The notes: a model not told the origin generated them from the sequence alone. A stretch of 64,000 nt of DNA from Scatophagus argus (GCF_020382885.2 NC_058502.1:5558001-5622000); one strand, 5' to 3'; positions 34,099 through 47,500 are shown, numbered from the stretch's first letter. Translations and numbers: made by a program.

Positions 34099-36063
34099 CG
34101 CTAAAAGGTTAAAGAAACAATATGGTGTAAGCAGTAACAATATAAGGGTTACAAACTTACAGAAAGAAAATTTGAAACCAAACATACACTTTTCCCAAAC
34201 ATATTCAACAGTAATAGAAGTCATGAGAGTGAACCTCTTTCTCAATACAAAGGACAAAGTAATGTCAAGTGTTACCAGAAAATATTTTGTTGTTAAGTTG
34301 ATATGTTTAATACAAATAAAACTAAAGCAAAAACAGAAATTATAAAGAAAAAACTAAAACAAGCAATGCTCACAATGCAACAACTTGAAGATGTTTTGCT
34401 TGATATCATGAATTCTATTTATCTTTTATATTTCATTAATGATGTTCCTTTTTAAAAGGACTAATTGACAGCAACGTAACTCTGAAAGCTAAAATCTGAG
34501 TCTACATTTTCATATGTTTTATCCTTCAGTTTTAAGATACAGTAAATTTCTCGTGATTGAAAGAAACTTGGACAGACTGCTTTGTGATAATCTCCGCTTC
34601 TCAAGATCAATCTTCACCATCAACACCTACAGCCACCCCTGAAAATCAATCCACTGGACCTGCATGTATCATACAGACAGACAGCATAGGCCCTGCTCAT
34701 TTTTCAAGTTCAAGGGGGATGTCACTGCCCTCAGATTCCCTGCATTCCCTAGTGAAACAGATGTCTACACCAAAGAAAACATACAGCTTAATGTGTGGTT
34801 TAGTTTTGTTTGGAGAGATGAGATCTGTACACAGACTCCGTCAACACAAACAGAAGCGCTTGGTAATCGGTACATTCTGATATTCTTCTACAGCAGTTAA
34901 AGTGAAAGCCTTAGGATTGTAAAATAGGATCTGATCTTGTTTCTGCATGGGAACATGGGAGTAATATTTTCCTCATCTGTTAAGCTATCACTCACTGTTG
35001 AAACATGTTAACATTAACAACCAAATTTCTTACTACCTGATGTGCCTCCCTTGTCTGAGACATGTATCTGGTTCTTACATTATCTTATCTCTTTATTTTA
35101 CAGGGTTTTTTTTTTGTCTATGTGTATCAGCACCCTCAGCTCTCAACAGTTTCTTTAAGGCCCAGTCAAGTGGCAAAACACCACATCACATCTAATGGCT
35201 GTAACTCAACCCACTGTAGCTATTTTTAAAAGCCATTTACAGCCAAGACATTTTAGCGACGTGCAGTGGCGTCATTCAACTATCAAATGGGCTTGACACA
35301 ACTCTTAAGGACACAATACACAACCCCAGAAAACAATGCTAACTGTATGTTTGAACCTGTGTCAAAACACGTGAGATCTGAAGGAGTTGTGGATGTTAAC
35401 AAGGAGGGTTTTGGACACCCTTTTAATTGCTTTACATAACCACAAGCTTAGGGCCCCTTTGCATTCATATTTATCACCCCGCCTGTCAGGGTTTGGTAAC
35501 ACCATATAAAATCTCTGCAACGCCCACAGAGAGGGATGGTCAGCACATTCACACATACCTTTGGTCATTTTAAGACTTACCAAAAAAATCTAAAAGCAGC
35601 AAAGTGACTCCCGGAGCGATTTTACTTTAATCGTTGGTAGAATCAAAAGCATTCGCATCAAAACCAAAATCATCAGGTCTACAGAGTTGCTGAGGTCATC
35701 TTCCATTATTCTTTTCCCTGAGATCAGCTGCACAACCCACAGAAATTATGGTTGGAACATGTTCCACAGCCACAATTTAAATCCAAGCTGTTGGTTGATT
35801 AGTAGAACAAACCACACCGATGGGATACAGATCCACTCACCGGGTTTTTGTTGTGATCCTGGGAGGAGAGACAGACCTATAAATACCAAACAGAGAAGAG
35901 GAGACCCAAGCCTCAAACTTACAAGTTTACAAATCCCTCAATGCCTCTGACCCTATGTGTGGCTGGACCCAGGTCTCGGGAAGTGCAAAACCTACCCTAC
36001 ACTCAGATGGCAGATCTTCCAGAGGGTTGGGGTTGTGGGTGGCAGCAGTGTTGGTGTCAAGAC

Positions 36064-36094
36064 GGGAGGAGGAGGAGGAGGAGGAGGAGGAGGT
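36064..36094. repeat. (GGA)n microsatellite
   Basis: About ten GGA units; read on the minus strand they give a Ser run inside an exon-like open frame (see findings). Confidence 0.85.
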
Positions 36095-38446
36095 TGAGGT
36101 TAGGAGTATGAATAGGGATTCGGGGAGGGCATTAAGGCGGAGGGAGAAGTCTCTGTTGGCCAGCTGAAAGTGCTGATGGGGATATTAAGGGCACAAAATC
36201 ATTCTCACAGATGGTTCAGAAGACTATATTTAGTAGCAAAGAACGAGAGGAACAGAGCTCAGCTATAAGATAACGTCAAAGGACTCTGGGGTGTGTTTGG
36301 GGTATACAGAGAGAGGGAGAGTGCTGTGAAAGGTTAAGCTTATGTGTGTATATTAAGGCCATGTGAGTTTGTGTTTCTGCGTGATGGTTAGCTGCTTTAC
36401 TCATTACAATACTCTAACCTGATACTAGATTGTCACATTTTCAGTTTCTCCAAAGCATCACGTGACTGTTTATGATGGACGTGTGGAAACAGAGCTATTA
36501 GATACTCCAGCAGTGTTTGCGTGACTAAAACAACTCGTGCAAACGCATGTCAAAGCGCTGGAGAGCATCCAAGGAAACACATATACTTTCCTGTGGTGTC
36601 CTTTGCGATTCTGTTTGTTTTAGGAGATTTTCAAGAACTGAAGCATGAATGCATTAACAAAAAAAAACAACAACACTTCTTTGTGTGTGAAATTAATTTA
36701 TTTTTAAGTTTTTGTCTGTGATGCAGGGTAGTAGGCATGAGTGCATGAGTCTAAAGTCCATCAGCGCAACCCTAAAACCACTCTCTCAAATATACATTTT
36801 GAAAAACATCAGCACAACTTTTGAGACGTGCTGTTTCTTTATGTTGTGTCCTCTGAAATTCTCCTTTGAATCTGACAAGAGCTTTCTCTAAATGTTGGTC
36901 TTGAAAGTAGCCTGTGGTTAGGTGTTGTTCTATTTAAATGCAAAATTGAACTTGATTTACAGTATACCTATAGATCTATATAACTTATTATGTTTTGCAA
37001 AGGGGATAGTAGCCTGGCATCCAGACAAATGCCCATCACCAGCAGTTTTGTTTCTAATAAATGGTTCACTCATATTTGGCTCAGTTCTGCCTGCCCTTGT
37101 CCAGCCTCCTCTTAAAATAACAGGTCTGTCCCCACAGTACTCAGTAATTTTAGACCTAGCTCAAAATATCAAGTACAGAAAGTTTCCCATCATCACACCG
37201 TAAGTGAAAGATTTTCAGTCTGACTTGTGGCCCCATGTGGTCTTACATAAAGGAAAATCTGTCCTTTGTTGTCTGGGTCCCTGCTGGCTCTGGAGCAACG
37301 TGTTGCTTATTGTTCTGTCAGTGTCCTCTCTCAAGCAGTTTGGAATTACAAATGATGATGATGATGAGGATGGTGGTGATTTTTTGGTCAGTCTCTTTTT
37401 GTTATGTCTTCTTGTTATTGGCATCTTTGATGATATATTCATGTCCCTGAAGATTTAGATCACTGATAAATTATGTCTTACTGTCGTTCTATTTCTGTTT
37501 CTCTGAATGATTGTGATTTTAGACAAGAACCAAGGGGAATACGGCACGTGGTGTTTTCAATACATCTTGAAATAGAAACTTTCCAGAGCCTGAGAAGCCA
37601 GTTTTATTTTTATTTGATCTAATTTAAGCAATTACTTAATTACAGTAGTGTCCTGGCAAAATGTCATTTTCTCTCTAAATAGTGCTCTGTTTGGCTATTA
37701 ACAGCCCGGTATAGCCACCCTGTGAGTGTGGAGTTTGGCAACAAAATGCCCTTCTAATTGTACACTCAGTCAGCATGAAGTCCAACACAGAGTCTACAGC
37801 ACCAGTCAATGGGAAATGTTCATGTAGATGAGGAAAAGAAACTAATATTCCCAAGATTTTCATGTGTCACCGAACACCCCTTTTTAAGTATGTTGCTGCT
37901 GCTGTGGTGTAGTTAAATTTTTAAAAATTGTAAAGATAAAGATCTATCAGTGGCTAAGTGACACTGGTCACGGTCTCTATGGAAAAGAACAGTTCATGAT
38001 GTTGTGAGAATCGGATGTGTTGAGAATTCTAGCAGATAGCATTTCCTCTGTTTCTGCAGCTACCTCACCTAAAGTAAAAGACAAGATGATGCTGTGAAGT
38101 ATACTGTTGGACAAAAGTCTTCTGGGGTCAGAACAGCCTGGATTTATATTAATATACAAAGGTAAGTGAGCAATCGGTCTGTCTGTCTCTTTCTTGCTTT
38201 CAAATGACGCCCTCTGGTGGCAAAGCCTACAATTTCTTGCATGCACAGTACTTGTGTTTGGTTTTCTCTGTATGGAGCCAAATCAGGGCCAAAAGTTGAC
38301 AGTGACAGCAACATGTGACAGTTTATGGGGATGATAAAATGAATGCATGTGCATAAGAACAAAATGTATGAATGTGTGAGTGAAAAATATGAATGTGAGA
38401 GTGAAAATGTATGAATGTGTTAATCAAAAATATATGAATATTCCAA

Positions 38447-38726
38447 CAAAAATATGTAGGTGTAAGAATGAAAATACATTAATGTGAGAGGAGAATGTAT
38501 GGCAGCACAATACTGGTACAGTATTACAGTATTACAATACATACTGGTGTTGGTGGGCGCACCAACACCAGTATCAGCCAATACTTTGTGGCATTATCTG
38601 TTGCATGGAAAGTAGCAAACGTCAAAAGTTAAAGTGTGGCTGTTGAACTGCACAATCTTGTGCTGCCATACATTCTCCTCTCACATTAATGTTTTCATTT
38701 TCATTTTTACACCTACATATTTTTAT
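38447..38726. repeat. Long inverted repeat (fold-back element)
   Basis: Positions 38476-38510 are exactly the reverse complement of 38658-38692 (35 of 35). Outside this core the arms continue with small differences to about 38447 and 38726. The 147-base spacer holds a second perfect palindrome. Confidence 0.9.
38541..38574. repeat. Perfect palindrome in the fold-back spacer
   Basis: The arm ATACTGGTGTTGGTG is followed by a GGCG loop and its exact reverse complement, so either strand could form a 15-base-pair hairpin. Confidence 0.95.
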
Positions 38727-39404
38727 TGTCATATTCATATAGTTATATTCATAGTGTCTTGGTTAATGGCGTCTGGTTGTGTTTGTCAAGTACTGTTCTC
38801 GATCAATAATTCATCGACTCCAAAGATTTTTGTTCCTATCAGTCATTTGCATGAGGCAGTAAGGTCCCGGCTATCCTTTCAGGTGTGAACATGTTTTATT
38901 CGTTACACGATAACCTATTTATTTGGCATGTTTTCCACCGGACATTTTGGCTGTTTGATGTATTCATCTGCCGGACAACAATGCCTAACACTGGCCAGCA
39001 GCCACATATGCCAGCTAATTTCTCAAGAGTATCTATTCCAAAAATAACCAACATTGCAACCTTGCCGGCGCGGCGTTCTTTATTGTATGTGGAAAATGGG
39101 AAACGTTAAAGTGTGGCTGTTGAACTGCACCATCAGGCATAGTTTATTGCTCTTGTACTGCGATCGGTGGCAAGTTCGGATTAAAACTGCTTGCTAAACA
39201 GGACCTTATCAGTGGCGTCAGTTTTTTCACTGCTCATAATGTGACTATAGTGTATAGAGTCAGTGTGGAGTGTGGAGTCATACTTCTCACAGTACCTATG
39301 TTCCCTGAAGGCAACGTGATAGAGGAAGGCCCTCAGCCTTCTTTATTATGCTGCCACTCATGATTGCCCCTCTAAGCTGATGCCCCTCACGCCAGATCCG
39401 GGCC

Positions 39405-39640
39405 GGAAGTTTGAAACTGAAAAGATGAAACCCCAAAGTGAACAGAAGATCTGAAAGCAAAAAAAAAAAGATTTGAAACCTGAAAAAATAAGATTTGAAA
39501 CTGTAAAAAAGAAAGTGAATCTGACAACATGAAATCTGCAACTGAAAAAAAAGACCTCAAAGACTGAAATATATATGAAAATGAAAAGTGAAAATAGATC
39601 ATTAATTCAAAAGAATTTCTGAAATGAAAAACTTTTCCTA
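39405..39640. repeat. Purine-rich degenerate tandem tract
   Basis: Irregular repeats of a GATTTGAAACCTGAAAAAA-like unit of about 20-25 bases, strongly A/G-biased on the plus strand. Confidence 0.6.
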
Positions 39641-41654
39641 CACTTATTTTTAGTTCGAGTACAAAATCAAAAATTTCAGCTTTGAAGTTCATATCTATTT
39701 TTTAATATAATGAAGCATTTGGCCCTGATTTGGCTCCGTATATTTGGTTTTCTCTGTTATTCTTTCTCTTTTTTACCCCAAGACGGCAGTTTAGCTTGCT
39801 GTAATGGCCTTGTCTAATTTTACTGTTATAATATTATTACAGTAATAAAACGGATGGAAAACATCTGTACCCTTAAAGCATCTAATACACAGTTACTGCA
39901 TTACTTCATTACTGATATTATTATTTAATACATGCATGATTGTACAGTACTTTAAAATAAAGCGTGGGACCACACAATCAGCAACAGGGGGCAGTGTGAA
40001 ATCAGGTGTGTCAGACAAGTGGAGAGCTTTCAAATCTAATTTTATTTCCTTTAGAAATGTCTCATCTCGTACTCAATATAAACTTCAAAGTATCAATAAC
40101 AAACATTTTCAAACTTATTTAATAGAGGCTACATTCACAAACATGTATTTGTCATATTTTACACCTCAACACAGCTATTTGCACACTCTAGACCTTTGCA
40201 GCCATATGAAAACAAGAAAATGCTTTAAGACAGATTTTATTTGAAAAATGGTAAAAAATAACAAAAGTATCTCCCCATGAATTACACAGCTGAAAACATC
40301 ATATCCATTTCTTTGTTTCTTGCTTGTTTCCAATAACATACATAGTCTCTCGAGGTACATAGCCATTAAATATTTATATATAATATGTTGCTTTGTTGTT
40401 ATTTTTTAATGACAACCATTATGAATATAAAGACACCAGCTATATTTCTTTCTTCTTTCCATCAGCTTTTTTTTTAGCTTTACCAGCAAACTTCAGGTAT
40501 CAAACTTTCCTGAACATCCTCATTCAACTTCTACAGGCTGTGGGATTTCATAACTATGTACAATTGAACAATGCTTTAAGTCCCAATTTACTGAGATGGA
40601 ACCACATCTGACCATAACGCTTCAAGTGAAATGGTGGCCTATGACTCCATTCAGTAAACTGGTACCTCATATCCTTTCTTCACAGCACTCTCATTTCGTG
40701 AACCCTTTTATAAATGTCTCTCAGTCATTCAACATCCCCTTGCACAACTTCACATTAAATCACAATTAAACAAAACAAAATACACATGACTTAATCTGTC
40801 TTATTTGTTTAATAAAAGTTAAGAATTTACATATATCTGCAAAGATCACACTCACATTAAGGAGGCTCTGGTGTGCCTGAGTAGCACTAGAAGCTGTGAT
40901 ATCCAGTGTACATTCAGTTATAGCCTGGGCACTTGTTGAATGTGACCCATGCTAAAAAGACAGCATTGCGCTATTGTGCTCAGAAGTATGAGGTAAAACC
41001 TCACTAATACTTGAAAGAGTAAAACTTGTTTTCACATATAGTTCACGGTGAGCTAAGTTGTTTAAAAACATATAACAATTTTCAACAGGTTATGTATCAT
41101 TAAAACCCCCGGATGAGAAGACTGGGTCATCATGGGTTCCTTCATGATAATGCTACAGACAGAGTAGGGAAAAAAAAATTTGTGCACATCAGTTAGTAGG
41201 ACAAGTGCTGAATAACACAATCGCATGTTGCTCTAGGATCCTTCACCTGTCAGCACACTACAACAAACATTATGTGATTTAATCCTGTGGTCACAACTCC
41301 AACTATCAATGTTCAACATCTTTCAGACATTTCAAGTTTCAAAGAATATTCTGTACAGGCTCTGTTTAGATGGTATTTCTGTTACATTAGTAAAAAGATC
41401 TCCAGAAGCCTTACACAAACCTCCTCCAGGACAGGCACATGGTAGGATATACAGCATCATACAGTATGTACTAATATATTCTGCTATTATTGTCACTCAG
41501 TTACATGTGTGAGTAAATGTGTTGGCAGGAAAATAAAGATGGTAAGAAACATCTTTTAAAATTTGAGTTGTTTCTAGATTTTGACTTTATACTGAATCAA
41601 TTCATCAGGGGCTTGAATTAATGGATGTATAGTTATCTTATTAATATATTGGTT

Positions 41655-41890
41655 ATTTTATTTATATTGAGTCGATTAGAGAATTGCCTGTCACAATTTC
41701 CCAAAGCCTAAGCTGATATGTTATAACCCAACCAACCACACAAAACCCCAACATATTAAATGTATGCTGATGTAGAGAAAAGCAAAATATTGTCACATTT
41801 GATAAACTGGAACCAATGAACAATTGGAATTTTTTGCTTGACATAAACAATAAACCAATTAACAAAACTTTTATCAGTTAATTTTCTGTA
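41655..41890 (-). repeat. Dispersed repeat family C, inverted copy in synpo2l 3' UTR
   Basis: Read on the minus strand it shows the landmarks of the 26615-26905 copy in the same order, including a TCCAGTTTATCAAATGTG-type core and an AAATTGTGACAGGCAATTC stretch. It ends about 60 bases from the synpo2l stop codon, so it probably lies in the mature 3' UTR. Confidence 0.55.
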
Positions 41891-41950
41891 GACATTTCAT
41901 CACTAAATGAGTGGTATGGCCATGTCTCCTAGTGACTGATTTACTGCTGT

Positions 41951-44544
41951 TCACATTGCCCCTGGCCTCCAGACACGGGGCTGGACGCCTCCCTTGGTGG
42001 CAACAAAACGCGGTTTGGGTGCCTGAATTGCATTGGACTTGAGTGGGGGCAAAGAGGCAAGAATACTGAGCTCAGGGGCGCTCTGGAACTGCTTGGCTGT
42101 CTGGAGTCCAGTGGTATATGATACTGGAGTGTAGGGTGTAGGGACAGCATGGGACACAGGGTTTGGAATAGGGGTTGCAGAGAATTTTGGGAGGCTAGGC
42201 AGTCCAGCTGGTTGGGTGAAAGCTGAGGCACTGGCTGGTGCTGGTGCTGATGTAAAGAGAGGGGCTGGGGTTGGAGTTAAAGAAGCAGGAGGTGGGGAGG
42301 TCATGTCAGAATGAGTTAAACGTGCTCCAAGGGTAGTGGCTGAGCGGGGTGCAATGATTTTGGGAGCCAGAGTGGGAGCTGACATAGGTGTTGGTGTGGA
42401 AAATCGCTTGACCTCATAGACACGAGCTGTTTTGATGGGGATCTGCTTAGGTGGGGTTAATGAGCTGCCCACCATTGTTGTTGTGTAATCACCCTGGTGT
42501 TGCCTTTGGGCCTGGTAAGAAGGCATGGCTGATAGATTAGTAGCACTCCCCCCATAGTTGAACATGGCAGAGTTGAGCTGGTAAGGCTGCCTTCTCATAA
42601 AATCCAGAGCTTTAATGCCCTCTCTTTGGGAGCCTGCTCTGCCCCTACTATCTGGCTTGCTAATATCCTTCTGAGGCCCCATAGGGATAGAGGGGCCATG
42701 GAGTGGGTTGTACCCAATTGGTGGAGGGGCACGGACATTTGGGGAGTATTTCCACTGGGAAGGATTGGAGGAGTCAAGGGGCTGGACTGTGCTGTGCAAG
42801 GCCACTTCCTGCTGGTAAGGGGTCTCAGGTGGGGTGTCCACTACATACATACCCATGCGACTCTGCCTGCGAGCAAACAGCTCAGCCCCCTTACCCCCTG
42901 CTTGAAGAAACTGTGGGGTCTCATGGACGACCTTAGGCTTGGGTGCCACTGGAGGAGGTGTCCTCCCTATGCTGACCTCACCATTCCTCTCCTCCTCTGC
43001 ACCATCATAGATATTCTCATATGGTTGTTGGCCATAATTCTGTCGGGAGGACCTGTCATCCAGCTTCTGCACCATAGACAATAGATCAGGATTGGGAGAT
43101 TTCTTTGTGACATCTGGCACATTGAACATTGGTTTGGGTTTTCCACCCCGCCGTCGAGCCTCAAGTAAGATTCCTGTGCGACCTGTTGGACCAGGAACAG
43201 GGATTGGAGCTGTGGCTTCGGGCTGAGAGACCACTGACACTGTAGCCGCAGGAGCCATAGAATATTGAGGGGGAGGTGGCTGAGCAACTGGCACTTGAGG
43301 TGGAGGCACTGGAGCAACTGGATCAGCTAAACCAGGAATTTGAGATACAAAAGGAATTGGGGCTGGAGGCAATGGTGCTTGTGGGACCAGTGGCACTGAA
43401 GGCATACACACTGGGGGCACAGTTGCAAATGGAGCATGATGAACAGTGGTTAATGTTGGTGATGACTGCACTTTCTCAACAGCGGTAGAGATGGCTGGAG
43501 GGTGAAAGGTAACAGGAGCTTCTGGTGTTTGTGCCAGGGGACCTTGAGGTACAGAGGGTGGTGGAGAGACCACTTTTGGGGGAACAGGGGCTAGTTGTGA
43601 TGTTACTGATGTAGCATTAATGGTTAGTTCAGAGGCAGTGGAGAAAGGTGGTGGCACCACAGCTGTTGAGGCAGGACGCTGAGTCGTCTTTGCTACAGGT
43701 GGTCGGAACGTTACGGGGGCAGTCGCAGCTCTAATGCTGATAAAGCCAGGAGTGAAAGGACGTGCTGTTCTGTTGAGGACATTACTAGCAGATAATTCTG
43801 GTAAAGGTGTTTCAGTTGGTGGTGCAGGTCTCGTCAGAATAGTAACTGAAGCAGTGGCTGGTTTGGGAGTCACAGCTGGAGGCGACATCATGCAAGTTGC
43901 ACTACTTGCAGAGTAGGACACATCCCCATTAGACATTCCGTGGGCTGCAATTGGACCTGGAGCCTGAGAAAGCTCTTGTTGTAAGGCTGTAGGAGTAGGT
44001 GGTATCATTTGATGAGACTGGAGGTTTGGTTGCATCTGGGCTTGTACCTGCTCCTCGATTTGAGACTGTGGAGGAGCCTGTGGTTGTGCTGCCTCTACCT
44101 TCTTGGCATGCTCAGCAGCCCTCTTTCTCTGTTGCTCAAACAACTGAGCTCCCTTACCTGCAGTCTCACTCAACCCTGGACTAGGAGCGTCCTCTGCCCC
44201 ATCCCCACGACCCTCAGCACCTGCAGTTGCCCTCTTCTCCAACATATCCAAATAATCACTATCCCAAGTAGGGTCAGGAACTGCTGAAAAACCATCCTCA
44301 TCAAACTCTGATTCACTGCCAGGAAACACCCCATCCTCCTCTTGTGAGTCTTGACACCTATCCTCGTCCACACTACCAAAGCTGGTGAGAGTGTACTTCT
44401 TGGAGCGCTGTCGCCTCTTCTTGAACATCAGTACCCCCTTGGAGTGCGGGTTGGGAGCATCGGTCAGTAGGGATGCAATTGTTCGACACTTACTTTTGGC
44501 TTCTTTTACTTGCTTGTCTTGCATTGTATCCCCTCGGTTCAGTT
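41951..44544 (-). CDS. synpo2l: synpo2l coding exon 4 and stop
   Basis: An 864-codon exon after ccctgtag, beginning [20 protein letters not shown]. It holds nearly all actin- and alpha-actinin-binding sequence of the family and the proline-rich region. Reading frame continues 18 bases upstream into the intron from an ATG at 44563, so an alternative short isoform starting there is possible but not shown. Confidence 0.95.
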
Positions 44545-47500
44545 CTACAGGGTATGAAAGCAACAGCTATTAGGAATAGTTTCACAATAGCATAAGTACT
44601 CAAGTAAGGTCAGAGAAGTCTGAATCAACAGGCTTGACATTTAAGCCAAGACCTGACTCTGACACAAACATCTCAACCTGTCCTGACTACCATTGCCTTC
44701 AACAGGCATCCATCTTTAAACTTGCTACAGGAACTCTTCCAGGAAAATTCCATGCAAGCCTTCCGCTTCTCACATTAGCTGCAGTGAAGGATAACATTTG
44801 CACGTTATTAGTCTTATTTACTTTGACATCTAACTTATCTAAAAATATTTGCAAGGTAGTGGAAAGTTGCATGTTGTAGGTGACTGGAAGGAGAACTTCA
44901 AAGGGTAGCCCACAACTTGTTATAGTATTAAGCAGATTATCATAGCCACCCTAATGTTGTTACCGTAATATACACTACCATGTGATGGGTGTTCATAATT
45001 TCTCTAAGACAGGGTTCCTAAGTAGGACATTAGAATGTTAAATCTGTAGTCTCTCATGGCACAGAGGACTTACAAGGGTAAATTTATTTAAATCCTTGAA
45101 ACAGCTCATTGACTTCTGTCACCTCTGCTCTTTCCCGAGGCTCATTATTGATGATGGAGAGAATAACAAGCTGTTAGCAAGAATGCTTGCTCAGTTCTGT
45201 TTGTCTGTTGTTTGATCTCTGTCACACATTTTGACTAAAGTTTGTGAATACCTAAAAGTGTAAGATGTGAAATGATTTGTGATGTAGCATAAACACTGTC
45301 AAATATGAGCATCTTCAGCAGCAAGGTGACTGTTTCATGTTCCTCTGTCATGTAATAATATCATCCGGCTTAATGGAGGCATATGTCAGTGGATTTTACA
45401 CAAGCATAAAAACACACCTGTCATTGTGGCCCAACCTTTGTCATATTGAATGCTACAAATATATCATGCTTGTGCTCACAGCAAAATGAAAGGACAGCAA
45501 GAGAAACAGAGAGAGAAGACAGGGAGAGAGAAGCAGGCCAAAATGAAAGTCTCCCTGCTTTGCTATTTGATACCTAAAAGCAGCTGTAGATGCTTTTCAG
45601 TGCTTCCAGATTGATCTCTAGGGTTTTTACACACATAACTGGAGGTAAATATAGTAGACAGTAAAGGCTGTGCTCTGTTTTACAGACTTGAGTGAGGTTA
45701 ACACCCACTCACACTGCTAACTACTGACTACTAACCTTAAAGAAAACTGATGGATGTTTTGTTAGTTCTAGTGAATGACTGGGAATGTGAATTATTAAGA
45801 CAGAATACTCCTCAAACACTATTCCTATTGGGGCTTTATTGTGCTGTAAAGCAGATGGCACACAGAAATAATACATTGAAAATAATATCATAACTTACTT
45901 AAAAAAGCATACTTGAAAAAAAAAAAGATTTAATTGTGAGGAATGTGTATCTGCTTTAAGAATTTACAATAGAATGACATGTGCTTAACTTTAAAAAAAG
46001 AATCACAAAGTTTTGAGGCTCTTGAACCAACCAGTGACCTTCATCAGAAATGTAAACATAAGTGTGGACAACTTGTATGAAGGTTAGGTCCCTGATGTTG
46101 TTCCTCATTAGTTGTACTTACTAGCTTGCTTAGCCTTTTCCATGTAGGTTGTCGTAAGCTCCTCATCAACAGGTTTATTCACAGGACCCACCATGGGCAC
46201 AAATTGGCTACGAGACCCCAGCATCAGCGCCTCTTTAGCCCTCTCAGGGGATACCAGTGGCACGTTAGCTGGCTCTAGAAAGCCACTATCCTCCTCTTGT
46301 CCCCCATCCCGTGGCCCCTGGTCATCTGCTGAGGAGATGATAGAGGAGGTCTCTGTAGATGTCTGCGAGGACCACATTCCTGGACCAGGAGGCTGGTAAA
46401 TCACCTCCCTCCTTGCCACCCCTGGGAGCCCCCCTCCTCCATCTCCATCTCCCCCACGTCCATCCAACAATTTGGGAAAAACATGTGCATCTGGAGCACT
46501 GTCATAGCCGCTCATCTCTGACGTCTCCCCGCCTTCAGGGGAAGCTCGTCCTGTTGGTTTTCCTGGGTTGGAGTTGCTGGGGCTGCGGCGTTTCTGCCTG
46601 CGCTGCCTCTCGTAGCCTGCCACATCTGCATCACTGTCAGTCTCACCATAGTAAGCCTCACTACCAGGTGGAGATGTTAAACCACTGGTCAAGGAGGAGC
46701 GACTATGATGTACCTCACGGACAGGTGCATGGTGGGGGTTTGTGGGTGACATGGCGCGCAGAGCAGCACGGTACTCTTTGTCTATGCGGGGAGATGGAGC
46801 ACGAGTCACAAGCACCACGGACTGAAAACCAGCAGGCACCCTGCAAAGTGTCAGAAGGCATAAAATATTGATGGGGACAAATGAAGGAAGGTGATAGAGT
46901 CTAATTTTCTAAAGTTGGATTTTGTCTGTTCTAAAGACTAAATAGGGTCTTAGCAGCAGCAGCAGAAACATTTGTTAGTCCAAATGCTTTTTGATTTATT
47001 TTGGGAATGTAATATACATTAGTATCAAACACATGTACATTTTAAAAACTTGCATCTTTTGTCAGACTTCATTATATCATGTCTTTTCTTATCCATTTCA
47101 TTGGACTGATGGTAGTTTAGTAATAAAACCAGTAATCCATGTTATTTTTTCATTCGACCTTTTGACCCGGATGTGTAATATCCCTGGAGAGCTGTCGATG
47201 AGGTCCATGGCCTGGGCATGGGACAGCGTTCCACATGGCTGTTCATTAATGGACACCAACTCATCAGCCTCCCGCAACCCAGCCCTGCATGCCTTGCTGC
47301 GCTTACGCACCTGCACAAGGAAAGCAAATTTCAAACTCTCACATAGATGACAATCATAAACACAAATGTTGAGTTTTTATTGGTTTGGTTTCCAGTTCCA
47401 GTAGGTGTAAGTCTTTGCAAGTGATAAAAGACCAAACCCCTTCAAGACCAAATTTCTAGTCTCGGGTCAACAGCTTTGGTCTGAGCTGTTATTACTAAGT

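Larger units (their letters stand above)
34099..41950. other. myoz1 upstream region and synpo2l 3' flank
   Basis: 7.9 kb without a recognised coding gene. It holds the myoz1 5' UTR and promoter (a donor-like TTTG/GTAAGT at 35580 may end a non-coding exon), a GGA repeat at 36064-36094, a nested inverted repeat at 38447-38726, an A-rich degenerate tandem tract at 39405-39640, and the synpo2l 3' UTR with an inverted copy of repeat family C at 41655-41890. Confidence 0.6.

Noticed and set aside
34557..34880. 107-codon plus-strand open frame (Ser/Thr/Pro-rich start)
   Set aside because: No homology or exon borders; it lies upstream of the myoz1 coding start on the opposite strand.
36922..37458. 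Possible LINE reverse-transcriptase remnant (VQPPLKITGLSP-like)
   Set aside because: The resemblance to the PLLKKPxLDP motif is a few residues only and does not continue into further reverse-transcriptase blocks.
39000..39110. Short frame PNTGQQPHMPANFSRVSIPK as a transposon protein
   Set aside because: No family could be recognised and the frame closes quickly; left as unexplained sequence beside the fold-back.
42626..43084. 152-codon plus-strand open frame
   Set aside because: Antisense shadow of the synpo2l last exon.
44563..44563. ATG at 44563 as the real synpo2l start
   Set aside because: The upstream exons encode a full PDZ domain and family signatures in matching phase, so this ATG lies in an intron; it is at most an alternative start.
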